A stretch of DNA of 64,000 bases from the NCBI GenBank assembly GCA_963839955.1, contig CAWIXB010000001.1:3162001-3226000 (forward strand). The letters run 5' to 3'. The position numbers were made by a program, and so were the translations under genes. Below, piece after piece: positions 41,501 to 49,258 of the stretch. The first letter of the stretch is position 1, and each line of letters starts with the position of its first letter. A model generated the notes under the pieces. The model saw only the letters and a program-made list of their open reading frames with translations. It made no database searches and was not told the DNA's origin. This stretch comes from CAWIXB01 sp963839955. Its GTDB lineage: Bacteria; Actinomycetota; Actinomycetes; JACCUZ01.

Positions 41501-42097
41501 GTGCGTCGGGTCGTAGCCATGGTCGAGCCGGCCGCCGGCGATGCCGCCGGTGTCGTTGGCGGTGCTCCCGTTGGCGAAGCGGTCGGCCATCACGAAGTAG
41601 AACCGCTCACGGGTAAGGTCCTCGCGCAGGCTGCTGCCCGCGAGCGCGCGGTCGGCCCTGTTGAGCCCCTGCTGCGCGCGAGCCGGTGCCACGGAGACCT
41701 GGTGCGTCTCGTGGTCGTAGGAGACGAGTAGCTCGGCAGGCTCCAGCAGCACCAACGGGATGTTGGGCCCGCCAGCTACACCCCCCGCGCCGTAGTTCTC
41801 GTCCCAGCTGCCGTTCAGGCGCACCTTGAGCTCGTAGCCGCCTGCCGGCACCGTGAACGACCGGGCGAAGAGCAGGGAGCCGGCCACCCGCGGCAGGTCG
41901 GTCGCGGCGCAGGCCTCGTCCCAGTCCTGGGCGCAGCCGAGCTCGCTCATCAGCGAGCCCATCAGCGTCACCCGGCCGGGCACAGCCGTGTGGTCGGCTG
42001 CGGCAGGCGCCGCCAGCGGGAGCGCCAGCGCCAGGGCGCAGACAGCGGCGAGGCCGGCCCGGAACAGCCGCGTGGTCGAAGGCAGCGATGTCAGCAT
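38525..42097 (-). CDS. Secreted GH13 alpha-amylase, amylopullulanase-like and truncated
   Basis: 1190 residues. A signal peptide (to about 35) is followed by an X25-type module (GSWDENYGAGG near 95-105), and a GH13 barrel from about 160. The catalytic triad is D431 in GFRIDTVKH, E465 in FGEVF and D536 in GNHDMGR. After the barrel come a beta-sandwich region and two more X25 modules (SWTENYG, SWDESYG). The last 120 residues (WVEPGLVAWGLP to the end) resemble the linker that opens the pullulanase half of actinobacterial amylopullulanases, but the chain stops there. So it keeps the amylase half and lacks the debranching half. It should cleave alpha-1,4 bonds of starch or glycogen outside the cell. 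Confidence 0.88.
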   Translation of the reverse strand: MLTSLPSTTRLFRAGLAAVCALALALPLAAPAAADHTAVPGRVTLMGSLMSELGCAQDWDEACAATDLPRVAGSLLFARSFTVPAGGYELKVRLNGSWDENYGAGGVAGGPNIPLVLLEPAELLVSYDHETHQVSVAPARAQQGLNRADRALAGSSLREDLTRERFYFVMADRFANGSTANDTGGIAGGRLDHGYDPTHKGFYHGGDLAGIRERLDYIEDLGTTAIWMTPSFKNRPVQGVPGAESAGYHGYWITDFTTIDPHLGTNAELKSLVDAAHRRGIKVFFDIITNHTADVLDYRDSDYADNGTVPYKTKAAAPYRDANNVPFDDRDYATGDTFPPVNLASFPYQPTFRAESDKTAKTPAWLNDPTMYHNRGTSTFVGEDSEYGDFPAGQRASLDDLWTERPEVVKGMTDIYQTWVRDAGVDGFRIDTVKHVNMEFWQRFGPALQGYAASLGNDDFFMFGEVFDANPEFMSRYTTTGRLQATVDFGYQANATNFAKGATGTTGLRDFFAGDDYYTDADSNAYSLPTFLGNHDMGRIGKFLADTGATGSQLLERDELAHSLMYTSRGQPVIYYGDEQGFTGDGGDQDARQDMFASRVATYNDDDLIGTDSTTATSNYDVRHPLYREIAALSVLRDKHPTLADGAQIHRFASSTPGIYAFSRIREGENREYVVAANGADTVKEATFPTFAEGQRLKQVWPSAHGHGATALRSDHEGRVTVRVPARSVQVFRSTKRLGPDRAAPEPFLRAPQPGGIVSGRAEIGVGVPGNDFNQVTVAWRPVGAKTWTVLGIDDNEPYRVFHDVGKMAHGTMLEYRIVVRDHDGDLGVASTYATVGDPPPAAGGGPVGKVEQPPAVSIPGSHGSEIGCPDSNSDSGDPANPGDWDPACEQGQLTLDAGDDIWKGTKSPRAGGYAFKAAINRSWTENYGAGGQAGGGDIGYTATGAPVRFYYDHRTHWVTNDVLSKIVTAAGSFQQEMGCAADWDPACMRAWLQDPDGDGVYTLSTTEVPAGSYEMKAAVGLSWDESYGTPSGGNVAFTVGGDNYATTFSYDSATNAVAVSSEPVEVSVEPDLGTARATWVEPGLVAWGLPDERPGWTYRLHVARPGGLAIDVETLGGWSAPLADDPRGLPDRVVAAYPDLAGQAALRLSHRDARQLRQLHRSEGAGRQLAVAAYDDLGRLVDATGLGFP

Positions 42098-42136
42098 ATG
42101 GCGGAACGTAGTCGAGAGGCGGCGGACCGGGAAGGG

Positions 42137-43819
42137 TCAGCGGGCGCGCTCCACCCGGCCTTCCTCCCACACCGGCTCGTCCGACTCGTAGACGGAGCCG
42201 TCGGCGCCGAAGACGAGGAAGCGGTCGAAGCCGCGCGCGAACCATCGGTCGTGGGTGACCGCGACGACCGTCCCGTCGAAGGCGGCGAGCCCTTCCTCGA
42301 GCGCCTCCGCCGACACCAGGTCGAGGTTGTCGGTGGGCTCGTCGAGGAGGAGCAGGGTTGCGCCGGAGAGCTCGAGCAGCAGGATCTGCAGCCGGGCCTG
42401 CTGCCCGCCGGAGAGCGACTCGAAAGTCTGCTCCGACGCGTACGCCAGCTCGTAGCGGTCGAGCGCCCGCGCCGCCTCCTCGCGGCCCATGCCGGAGCGG
42501 TAGTGGTCACCGCGCCAGAGGATGTCGAGCAGGGTCCGGCCCACCAGCTCGGGATGCTCGTGCGTCTGTGCGAACCACCCCGGACGCACGCGCGCGCCGA
42601 GTCTCGCCGAGCCGCTGTGCGCGACCGGCGCCAGGGCGACCTCGCCGACGGGGCGGTGCTCGATGTCGGGGTCGCTGCCGCCCGCCGCCAGCAGGCGCAG
42701 GAAGTGGGACTTGCCCGACCCGTTCGACCCGAGCACGGCCACCCGGTCGCCGTACCAGACCTCCAGGTCGAACGCGCGCATCAGACCGGTGAGCTCCAAC
42801 CCGGCGCAGATGACCGCCCGCTTGCCGGTGCGCGCGCCGCGAAGCCGCATCTTGACGTCCTGCTGGAGCGGGATCGCCTGGGGCGGCCCGGCCTCCTCGA
42901 ACATGCGCAGCCTGGTCTGGGCGGCCTGGTAGCGGCCGGCCATCTTGGAGTTGTAAGCCGCCTTCTGCTTGTACATCAACATCAGCTCGCGCAGCCGCTG
43001 ATGGTCCTCGTCCCAGCGCCGGCGCAGCTCCTCCAGCCTGGAGAAGCGGTCGCGGCGCGCCTCGTGGTACGTCGCGAAGCCGCCGCCGTGGGTCCACACC
43101 GAGTTGCCGGCGGCCCCGAGCTCGACGGTGACCACGCGGGTCGCCGTCTTGGCGAGCAGCTCGCGGTCGTGCGACACGAAGAGCACCGTCTTGGGCGAGT
43201 CGCGAAGTGCCCCCTCCAGCCAGCGCTTGGCCGGCACGTCGAGGTAGTTGTCCGGCTCGTCGAGCACGAGCACCTCGTCCGGCCCGCGCAGCAGCGCCTC
43301 CAGCACCAGGCGCTTCTGCTCCCCTCCCGAGAGGGTGCCGATCTCCCGCCACTGCGCGCGTTCGAACGGCACGCCGAGAGCCGCGACGGTGCAGGTGTCC
43401 CAGAGCACCTCCGCGTCGTGACCACCGGCGTCCGACCAGTCGGCCAGGGCCTGCGCGTAGCGCAGCTGGGTCGGCTCGTCGTCGTGCTCCATCATCGCGA
43501 GCTCAGCTGCGTCGACGGCTGCGGCCGCAGCTTGCACGGTTGGTGGCGCTACGGACACGAGAAGGTCACGCACCGACGAGCCGTCACGGACACTGCCGAC
43601 GAACTGGCGCATCACGCCGAGCCCGCCCGAGCGCGAGATCGAGCCGCTGTCGGGGACCAGGTCGCCGACGACCAGGCGCAGCAGGGTGGTCTTGCCCGCC
43701 CCGTTCGCACCGACGAGGGCGACCTTCGCGCCGTCACCGACCCGGAAGACGACGTCGCCCAGCAGCAACCGCCCATCGGGAAGGGAGAAGTCGATGCCGT
43801 TGACGTCCACATGGCCCAC
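42137..43819 (-). CDS. ABC-F family ATPase
   Basis: 560 residues with two ATPase domains and no membrane segments. Domain 1 (about 1-240): GANGAGKTT, LSGGEQKRL, VLDEPDNYLD. Domain 2 (about 320-555): GSNGSGKS, LSGGQQARL, LLDEPTDNLDL. A basic helical linker around 240-290 matches the arm that reaches into the ribosome in EttA/Uup/ARE proteins. ABC-F proteins act on stalled or initiating ribosomes, and some protect from antibiotics. Which subgroup this is cannot be told by eye; nothing nearby suggests a drug-resistance role. Confidence 0.93.
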   Translation of the reverse strand: MGHVDVNGIDFSLPDGRLLLGDVVFRVGDGAKVALVGANGAGKTTLLRLVVGDLVPDSGSISRSGGLGVMRQFVGSVRDGSSVRDLLVSVAPPTVQAAAAAVDAAELAMMEHDDEPTQLRYAQALADWSDAGGHDAEVLWDTCTVAALGVPFERAQWREIGTLSGGEQKRLVLEALLRGPDEVLVLDEPDNYLDVPAKRWLEGALRDSPKTVLFVSHDRELLAKTATRVVTVELGAAGNSVWTHGGGFATYHEARRDRFSRLEELRRRWDEDHQRLRELMLMYKQKAAYNSKMAGRYQAAQTRLRMFEEAGPPQAIPLQQDVKMRLRGARTGKRAVICAGLELTGLMRAFDLEVWYGDRVAVLGSNGSGKSHFLRLLAAGGSDPDIEHRPVGEVALAPVAHSGSARLGARVRPGWFAQTHEHPELVGRTLLDILWRGDHYRSGMGREEAARALDRYELAYASEQTFESLSGGQQARLQILLLELSGATLLLLDEPTDNLDLVSAEALEEGLAAFDGTVVAVTHDRWFARGFDRFLVFGADGSVYESDEPVWEEGRVERAR

Positions 43820-43879
43820 GACGTACGAGTGTGGCGCCCGCCCACGCCCGGCGCGACCAACTTTGCCGTCCCGAGGGCC

Positions 43880-44533
43880 TCAGGTGAGCAGTCGAGGCGC
43901 CGCGGGGTCGCCGACGTCGACCACGATGTCGGCCAGGCTCCAGGGGTCGTGCCGCTCCTCGTGCAGCGCCCAGGCCCCGAGGTAGCGGCGCAAGTAGAGC
44001 TCGCGGACCTGCTGGGGGCCACCGAGATCGGCGTCGCGCACGATCGCACGCTCCAGGACCACGGCCGGGTCGGCGACGAGCAGCACGCCGAGGTCCCAGT
44101 GATCGGCGAGCGAGGGCTGCAGCAGGAACTCGCCCTCCACGACGATGACCGCGTCCCGGGGCACCTCGACCGGTGCCGGCGCCACGGCGCGGTCCTCGGC
44201 CAGGTCGAAGGACGCCGTCGTGACCTGCCGCTCACCGTGGGCAAGTGGCTCGAGGACCAGCCGCAGCAGGCCTGCCTCGTCGTAGGAGTCGCGCAGGTAG
44301 CCCTCGGCCGACAACCGGTCGGCGCGACGACGCACGTCCCGCGGCTGGTGGAACCCGTCGTAGGCAACGGCGACGACCGGCCGTCCGGCGCCCTCGAGCA
44401 CGACGGCGAGCTCGGCCGCCAACGTCGTCTTCCCCACGCAGGACATGCCGTCGACGGCGACGAGTCGCGGCCGGTCCTCACCGAGCGCGAGCACCCGGCC
44501 GGCGAGCGAGATGAGCAGCTCCTCGCGCGTCAC
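43880..44533 (-). CDS. Uridine kinase-like P-loop protein
   Basis: 217 residues from the GTG at 44533, which overlaps the truA stop (GTGA). The P-loop is VDGMSCVGKTTLA, followed by AYDGFHQPR and VVVEGEF-type VIVVEGEFLL. This matches the uridine kinase / phosphoribulokinase-like group common in actinobacteria, which phosphorylates uridine or a similar nucleoside or sugar. The substrate is not certain. An in-frame extension upstream is antisense-like sequence over truA and was rejected. It may be cotranscribed with truA. Confidence 0.85.
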   Translation of the reverse strand: MTREELLISLAGRVLALGEDRPRLVAVDGMSCVGKTTLAAELAVVLEGAGRPVVAVAYDGFHQPRDVRRRADRLSAEGYLRDSYDEAGLLRLVLEPLAHGERQVTTASFDLAEDRAVAPAPVEVPRDAVIVVEGEFLLQPSLADHWDLGVLLVADPAVVLERAIVRDADLGGPQQVRELYLRRYLGAWALHEERHDPWSLADIVVDVGDPAAPRLLT

Positions 44534-45330
44534 GTCGGCACCTCGCGCACCCGTCGGGTGGCGGCGGCACGCGCCGCGAGCTCCGCGTCCGGCGGGTAGC
44601 GCACCTCCTCCAACGTCAGGCCGTGCGCCGCCACGACGGGGACGTCGGGTCCCCGCACACCGCCGGCCAGCACCATGGCCGGCCAGTCCGTCGGACGGCG
44701 GCCGTTCCCGACCGCGATCAGCGCGCCGACCAGCGCGCGCACCATGTGGTGGCAGAACGCGTCGGCCGTCAGCTCGGCGACGACGAGCCCGTCGTCCGCG
44801 CGCTCCCACCGCAGCGACAGCAGGGTGCGCACGGTGGTCGCTCCCTCGCGCCGACGGCAGAAGGCCGCGAAGTCGTGCTCGCCGACAAGGCCGGACGCAG
44901 CAGCGTTCATCGCGTCGATGTCGAGGGCGCGGCGGTGCCAGAGCACCATGTGCCGGCGCAGCGGGTCGACGCCGTACGCCGTGTCGGCAACCCGGTAGCG
45001 GTAGCGGCGCCACAGCGCGGCGAACCGCGCGTCGAATCCGTCGGCTGCCCGCTCGACCATGTGCACCCGCACGTCGCGCGGAAGCAGCCCGGCGAGCCGC
45101 GCGCCCAGCCGGTCGAGGTCGTCGAGGGCCGACTCGGGAACGTCGATGTGCGCCACCTGGCCGCGCGCGTGCACACCCGAGTCGGTGCGCCCGGCGCAGG
45201 TCGTCCGGACGCGCTCGATGCGCAGCGCGGTGGCCAGTGCCGTCTCGAGGGTCTCCTGCACGGTGCGGGCACCGGGCTGAGTCGCCCACCCCGCGAAGCC
45301 GCCACCGTCGTAGCCCAGGTCGAGCCGCAC
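44530..45330 (-). CDS. truA: tRNA pseudouridine synthase A
   Basis: 266 residues. The catalytic Asp is D50 in GRTDSGVHA; RRYRYRV and FCHHMVR are further TruA motifs. It makes pseudouridine at positions 38-40 of the tRNA anticodon arm. The GTG at 45330 starts the typical RLDLGYDGGGFAGWATQPG. It follows rplQ by 71 bases, the conserved end of the alpha operon, but a strong hairpin stands in the gap. Confidence 0.95.
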   Translation of the reverse strand: MRLDLGYDGGGFAGWATQPGARTVQETLETALATALRIERVRTTCAGRTDSGVHARGQVAHIDVPESALDDLDRLGARLAGLLPRDVRVHMVERAADGFDARFAALWRRYRYRVADTAYGVDPLRRHMVLWHRRALDIDAMNAAASGLVGEHDFAAFCRRREGATTVRTLLSLRWERADDGLVVAELTADAFCHHMVRALVGALIAVGNGRRPTDWPAMVLAGGVRGPDVPVVAAHGLTLEEVRYPPDAELAARAAATRRVREVPT

Positions 45331-45334
45331 GCGA

Positions 45335-45374
45335 ACGAGCCCGCCACGCCCCTCGTGGGGGGCGGCGGGCTCGT
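45335..45374 (-). terminator. Hairpin between rplQ and truA
   Basis: A perfect 11-bp stem (45335-45345 with 45364-45374); the 18-base loop can itself fold further through a C-run and a G-run. It fills the gap between the rplQ stop and the truA start. It may end or attenuate the alpha operon before truA. No T-run follows. Confidence 0.6.
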
Positions 45375-45401
45375 CGTCGACTCGCTGCTGACCGTGGTCG
45401 G

Positions 45402-46115
45402 TCAGGACTCGTCCTTCTTCGCCTCGTCGGCCGCGTCCTCGGCGATGTCGGCGAACGCCTCGGCCTCACCGGCGGTCTCCTCGACGTCGCTGTCCTGCGA
45501 CTCCTCGGCCACCGACGCTGCCTTCTTCGCTGCCTTGCGCGCCTCGGTGGCCGACTCCGCCGCCGCTTCGGCGTCGCCCTCGGCCTGTGCGTCGGCCGCA
45601 GCTTCAGCGGCCTCCTCGGCGGTCTCGGCCGCGGCGGTGGCCTTCGCCGCGGCGGTCTTCTTGGTGGCCGTCTTCTTCGCGCCCGCCTTCTTCGCCGACT
45701 TCTTGGCCGCGCTCTTGGTCGCGCCCTCTGCCTCGCGGACCGTCTCGGCCTGCGCGGTCAGTGCCTCGACCAGCTCGATCACGGCCATCGGCGCGTTGTC
45801 ACCCTTGCGCGGCCCGACCTTGACGATGCGGGTGTAGCCACCGTGGCGGTTCTCGTAACGCGGCCCGATCGCGGTGAAGAGCTCGTGCACGACGCCCTTG
45901 TCCCGCACCACCGTGAGCACCCGCCGCCGCGAGTGCAGGTCGCCGCGCTTGGCGAAGGTGATGAGGCGCTCCGCCAGTGGCCGGAGCCGCTTGGCCTTGG
46001 CCTCGGTCGTGGTGATGCGGCCGTGCTCGAACAGCGCTGTCGCGAGGTTCGCGAGCATGAGCCGCTCGTGCGCCGGGCCGCCGCCCAGACGCGGGCCCTT
46101 GGTGGGGGTGGGCAT
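45402..46115 (-). CDS. rplQ: 50S ribosomal protein L17 with long C-terminal tail
   Basis: 237 residues. The L17 core is the first 120 or so (MPTPTKGPRLGG, LFEHGRITTTEAKAKRLRPLAERLI, RVGPRKGD-type KVGPRKGDNAP). The remaining 115 residues are first Ala/Lys-rich with KKSAKKAGAKK-type repeats and then Ala/Glu/Asp-rich and acidic. Tails of this kind occur in other actinobacterial L17 proteins, but this one is long. L17 sits near the exit tunnel. Confidence 0.97.
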   Translation of the reverse strand: MPTPTKGPRLGGGPAHERLMLANLATALFEHGRITTTEAKAKRLRPLAERLITFAKRGDLHSRRRVLTVVRDKGVVHELFTAIGPRYENRHGGYTRIVKVGPRKGDNAPMAVIELVEALTAQAETVREAEGATKSAAKKSAKKAGAKKTATKKTAAAKATAAAETAEEAAEAAADAQAEGDAEAAAESATEARKAAKKAASVAEESQDSDVEETAGEAEAFADIAEDAADEAKKDES

Positions 46116-46170
46116 GGTGGTCGTCTCCGTTACGTCGTGGTCGGGCCGTCAGCCGGGGCGGGTCGGCTGC

Positions 46171-47187
46171 TCAGTACTGCTCGTCCTCCGCGAACGCCGA
46201 GTCGTCGTCGGCGCCGTAGCTGTCGACGGCGGTGCTCGGGTCGAACCCGGGCGGGCTGTCCTTGAGCGCCAGACCCATCGACTGCAGCTTGGCCTTGACC
46301 TCGTCGATCGACTTGGCGCCGAAGTTGCGGATGTCGAGCAGGTCGGCCTCGCTGCGGGAGACGAGCTCTCCGACGCTGTGGATGCCCTCACGCTTGAGGC
46401 AGTTGTAGGACCGCACGGTCAGCTCGAGGTCCTCGACCGGCAGCGCCAGGTCGGCCGCCAGCGCCGCGTCCGTCGGAGACGGACCCATGTCGATGCCCTC
46501 GGCCTCGATGTTGAGCTCGCGCGCGAGCCCGAACAGCTCGGTCAGGGTCTTGCCGGCCGACGCCATCGCGTCGCGCGGGTGCATCGAGCGCTTGGTCTCG
46601 ACGTCGACGACGAGCTTGTCGAAGTCGGTGCGCTGCTCGACACGGGTGGCCTCGACCTTGTAGGTCACCTTGAGCACCGGCGAGTAGATCGAGTCGACGG
46701 GGACCCGGCCGATCTCCTGGCCGACCTGCTTGTTCTGGACGGCGGAGACGTAGCCACGGCCGCGCTCGACGGTGAGCTCCATCTCGAGCTTGCCCTTGCC
46801 GTTGAGCGTCGCGAGGTGCAGGTCGGGGTTGTGCACCTCGACGCCCGCCGGCGGCGCGATGTCGGCGGCCTTGACCTCGCCCGGACCCTGCTTGCGCAGG
46901 TACATGACGACCGGCTCGTCGACCTCGGAGCTCACGACGAGCTCCTTGATGTTGAGGATGATCTCGGTGACGTCCTCCTTGACGCCAGGCACGGTGGTGA
47001 ACTCGTGCAGGACTCCGTCGACGCGGATGCTCGTGACCGAGGCACCCGGGATCGACGACAGGAGGGTGCGGCGCAGGGAGTTGCCGAGTGTGTAGCCGAA
47101 ACCCGGCTCGAGCGGCTCGATGATGAACCGGGAGCGTGAGTCGTCGACGACCTCTTCGCTGAGGGTGGGACGCTGTGCGATCAGCAC
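46171..47187 (-). CDS. rpoA: RNA polymerase alpha subunit
   Basis: 338 residues from the GTG at 47187, which has GGAAAGGA at the right distance; an in-frame GTG six codons upstream overlaps that site. The N-terminal domain (about 1-230) has GYTLGNSLRRTLLSSIPG, and the C-terminal domain (about 255-315) has YNCLKREGI-HSVGEL and the linker before it. It dimerises to start polymerase assembly and touches UP elements and activators. It lies between rpsD and rplQ as usual. Confidence 0.97.
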   Translation of the reverse strand: MLIAQRPTLSEEVVDDSRSRFIIEPLEPGFGYTLGNSLRRTLLSSIPGASVTSIRVDGVLHEFTTVPGVKEDVTEIILNIKELVVSSEVDEPVVMYLRKQGPGEVKAADIAPPAGVEVHNPDLHLATLNGKGKLEMELTVERGRGYVSAVQNKQVGQEIGRVPVDSIYSPVLKVTYKVEATRVEQRTDFDKLVVDVETKRSMHPRDAMASAGKTLTELFGLARELNIEAEGIDMGPSPTDAALAADLALPVEDLELTVRSYNCLKREGIHSVGELVSRSEADLLDIRNFGAKSIDEVKAKLQSMGLALKDSPPGFDPSTAVDSYGADDDSAFAEDEQY

Positions 47188-47280
47188 GGGACTATTCCTT
47201 TCCACGGGCGTCCGCCATATGACGCCTCGTGCGGTGGTGCACCCGGGAGCGGATTCGGTCCACCGCCCACGGGGTCGTTC

Positions 47281-47907
47281 CTACTTCGAGTAGAGCTCGA
47301 CGATCAGCTGTTCCTGGACCGGCGTGTCGATGACCTGCCGGGCCGGGAGTGAGTGGACGAGGATGCGCATCCGGTTGGGGATGACCTCGAGCCATGCGGG
47401 CACGGTGCGCTCGCCCACCTCGGCGCGAGCGACGACGAAGGGCGTGAGCTCGAGCGAGCCCTGACGGACCTCGACGATGTCGGTCTCGGACACCCGGTAC
47501 GACGGGATGTCGACCTTCTTGCCGTTGACCGTGATGTGACCGTGGCGCACCACCTGGCGCGCCATGTCGCGGCTCTTCGCGAAGCCCGCGCGGTAGACGA
47601 CGTTGTCGAGACGGGTCTCGAGGATGCGCAGCAGGTTCTCGCCGGTCTTGCCCTGCTTGCGGTTGGCCTCGTCGTAGTAGCCGCGGAACTGCTTCTCGAG
47701 CACGCCGTAGATGCGCGTGGCCTTCTGCTTCTCGCGCAGCTGCAGGAGGTACTCGCTGTCCTTCGTGCGACCGCGGCCGTGCTCACCCGGCGGGTAGGGC
47801 CGGATCTCGATCGGGCACTTCGGTGAGTCGCACTTGGAGCCCTTGAGGAAAAGCTTCATCTTCTCGCGGCGGCAACGCTTGCAGTCCGCTCCGGTGTAAC
47901 GCGCCAT
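47281..47907 (-). CDS. rpsD: 30S ribosomal protein S4
   Basis: 208 residues. The start MARYTGADCKRCRREKMKLFLKG holds a zinc-binding Cys set (CKRC, then CDSPKC) found in many Gram-positive S4 proteins. The S4 RNA-binding domain (about 98-160) reads RLDNVVYRAGFAKSRDMARQVVRHGH. S4 nucleates 30S assembly and in several bacteria represses the alpha operon. Confidence 0.97.
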   Translation of the reverse strand: MARYTGADCKRCRREKMKLFLKGSKCDSPKCPIEIRPYPPGEHGRGRTKDSEYLLQLREKQKATRIYGVLEKQFRGYYDEANRKQGKTGENLLRILETRLDNVVYRAGFAKSRDMARQVVRHGHITVNGKKVDIPSYRVSETDIVEVRQGSLELTPFVVARAEVGERTVPAWLEVIPNRMRILVHSLPARQVIDTPVQEQLIVELYSK

Positions 47908-47925
47908 ATCTCCTTCTCCTCCCCG

Positions 47926-48333
47926 TCAGACCCGGCGCCGCTTGGGAGGGCGGCAGCCGTTGTGAGGGACGGGGGTGACGTCCTGGATGGTCCCGACCTC
48001 GAGACCGGCGGCCTGCAGCGACCGGATCGCGGTCTCGCGGCCCGAGCCCGGGCCCTTCACGAACACGTCGACCTTGCGCATGCCGTGCTCCTGGGCGCGG
48101 CGCGCGGCGCTCTCCGCAGTCATCTGCGCAGCGAAGGGGGTCGACTTACGCGAGCCCTTGAAGCCGACGTGGCCGGCGGAGGCCCAGGAGATGACGTTGC
48201 CGACCGGGTCGGTGATCGACACGATCGTGTTGTTGAAGGTGCTCTTGATGTGAGCGTGGCCGTGGGCCACGTTCTTCTTCTCCTTGCGGCGCACCTTCTT
48301 GGCGCCCGCTGCCTGGCGGCTCTTCGGAGGCAT
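47926..48333 (-). CDS. rpsK: 30S ribosomal protein S11
   Basis: 135 residues. AHIKSTFNNTIVSITD and WASAGHVGFKGSRKSTPFAAQ are the S11 signature; the C-terminus NGCRPPKRRRV is standard. It lines the mRNA cleft of the 30S platform. The gene follows rpsM by 63 bases and precedes rpsD by 18. Confidence 0.97.
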   Translation of the reverse strand: MPPKSRQAAGAKKVRRKEKKNVAHGHAHIKSTFNNTIVSITDPVGNVISWASAGHVGFKGSRKSTPFAAQMTAESAARRAQEHGMRKVDVFVKGPGSGRETAIRSLQAAGLEVGTIQDVTPVPHNGCRPPKRRRV

Positions 48334-48396
48334 TGGCTGGGGTTCTCCTCGAGATGAGAGATCGTCGACGTCGGTCGGCAGTGGTCCTGCTGCGTG

Positions 48397-48777
48397 CTAC
48401 TTCTTGCCGACCTTCTTCTTGCCGGCGACGGTCTTGCGCGGGCCCTTGCGGGTGCGGGCGTTGGTGTGGGTGCGCTGCCCGTGGACCGGGAGGCCGCGAC
48501 GGTGGCGGATGCCTTCGTAGCAGCCGATCTCGACCTTGCGCCGGATGTCGGACTGCACCTCGCGGCGCAGGTCACCTTCGATGCGGTAGTTGGCCTCGAT
48601 CCAGTCGCGGACCTTGACCAGGTCCTCGTCGCCGAGGTCCCGGACCCGCTGGTTGGGGTCGACGCCGGTGTTCTTGAGGGTCTCCTGCGCGCGGCTGCGA
48701 CCCATGCCGTAGATGTAGGTCAGGGCGATCTCCAGGCGCTTCTCGCGCGGGAGGTCGACGCCGACGAGGCGTGCCAT
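48397..48777 (-). CDS. rpsM: 30S ribosomal protein S13
   Basis: 126 residues: MARLVGVDLPREKRLEIALTYIYGMGRS is the S13 beginning, and RGLPVHGQRTHTNARTRKGP is the conserved end before a Lys-rich tail that contacts tRNA. It bridges the 30S head to the large subunit. It lies 121 bases after rpmJ, a long gap for this operon, in which I see no gene. Confidence 0.97.
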   Translation of the reverse strand: MARLVGVDLPREKRLEIALTYIYGMGRSRAQETLKNTGVDPNQRVRDLGDEDLVKVRDWIEANYRIEGDLRREVQSDIRRKVEIGCYEGIRHRRGLPVHGQRTHTNARTRKGPRKTVAGKKKVGKK

Positions 48778-48898
48778 CTGGGCGGTTCTCCTTCGTTGTC
48801 CAGGTCCTGCGCACCGCTTCCACGACCCGCCCGGGTCGGTGGCCCCGGCCTGGTCCGGGGGTGTCCCGCCGAATTGGCGGGCTGCGGTACGTCGGTGA

Positions 48899-49012
48899 CT
48901 AGCCCTGGCGCTGCTTGTGCCGGGCGTTGTCGCAGATCACCATGACCCGCCCGTGACGGCGGATCACCTTGCACTTGTCGCAGATCTTCTTGACGCTGGG
49001 CTTGACCTTCAT
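48899..49012 (-). CDS. rpmJ: 50S ribosomal protein L36
   Basis: A 37-residue protein found by translating the minus strand: MKVKPSVKKICDKCKVIRRH at the start and a short GRVMVICDNARHKQRQG end. It carries the CxxC ... C ... H zinc ligands (C11, C14, C27, H32), so it is the zinc-containing form of L36. It is directly upstream of rpsM as expected. Normally infA would precede it; here it does not. Confidence 0.97.
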   Translation of the reverse strand: MKVKPSVKKICDKCKVIRRHGRVMVICDNARHKQRQG

Positions 49013-49182
49013 CGGGATTCGCTAGGCCTTCATGTGTCGGCGGAGGTCTCTGACGGTTTCGGGCCGCACGAACGCCGCTGACAGGCGAAGTCCGGCTAAG
49101 GCTCACTTGTGACGGCGGGTCACGCACGCCATCCCAGCCGCGGGGCATGCGAGACACAGGGCTGCTCGTGAGCCAGGACCAG

Positions 49183-49212
49183 AGTTTACGCCACAGGGGT
49201 CAGATTCGCGAA
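49183..49212 (-). promoter_or_regulatory. Promoter upstream of rpmJ (old infA position)
   Basis: On the minus strand TTCGCG and TAAACT are 18 bases apart, a good -10 box with a weak -35. It lies just after the map stop, where actinobacteria place the infA promoter. About 170 bases separate it from the rpmJ ATG. The gap 49013-49258 has no infA in any frame. Confidence 0.6.
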
Positions 49213-49258
49213 ACCGCGCTCAGCGGGCCGCGTCGCCGCCGGTCCAAGGGACGCTGGC

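Noticed and set aside
41990..44599. An 869-codon open frame on the plus strand
   Set aside because: Antisense to the ABC-F and kinase genes, rich in Arg, Val and Gln in the usual shadow pattern, with no recognisable domain.
49013..49258. A very short or frameshifted infA
   Set aside because: I read all three minus-strand frames for IF-1 blocks (for example the NAMFRVEL and LAHISGK patterns); none occur, even with frameshifts allowed.
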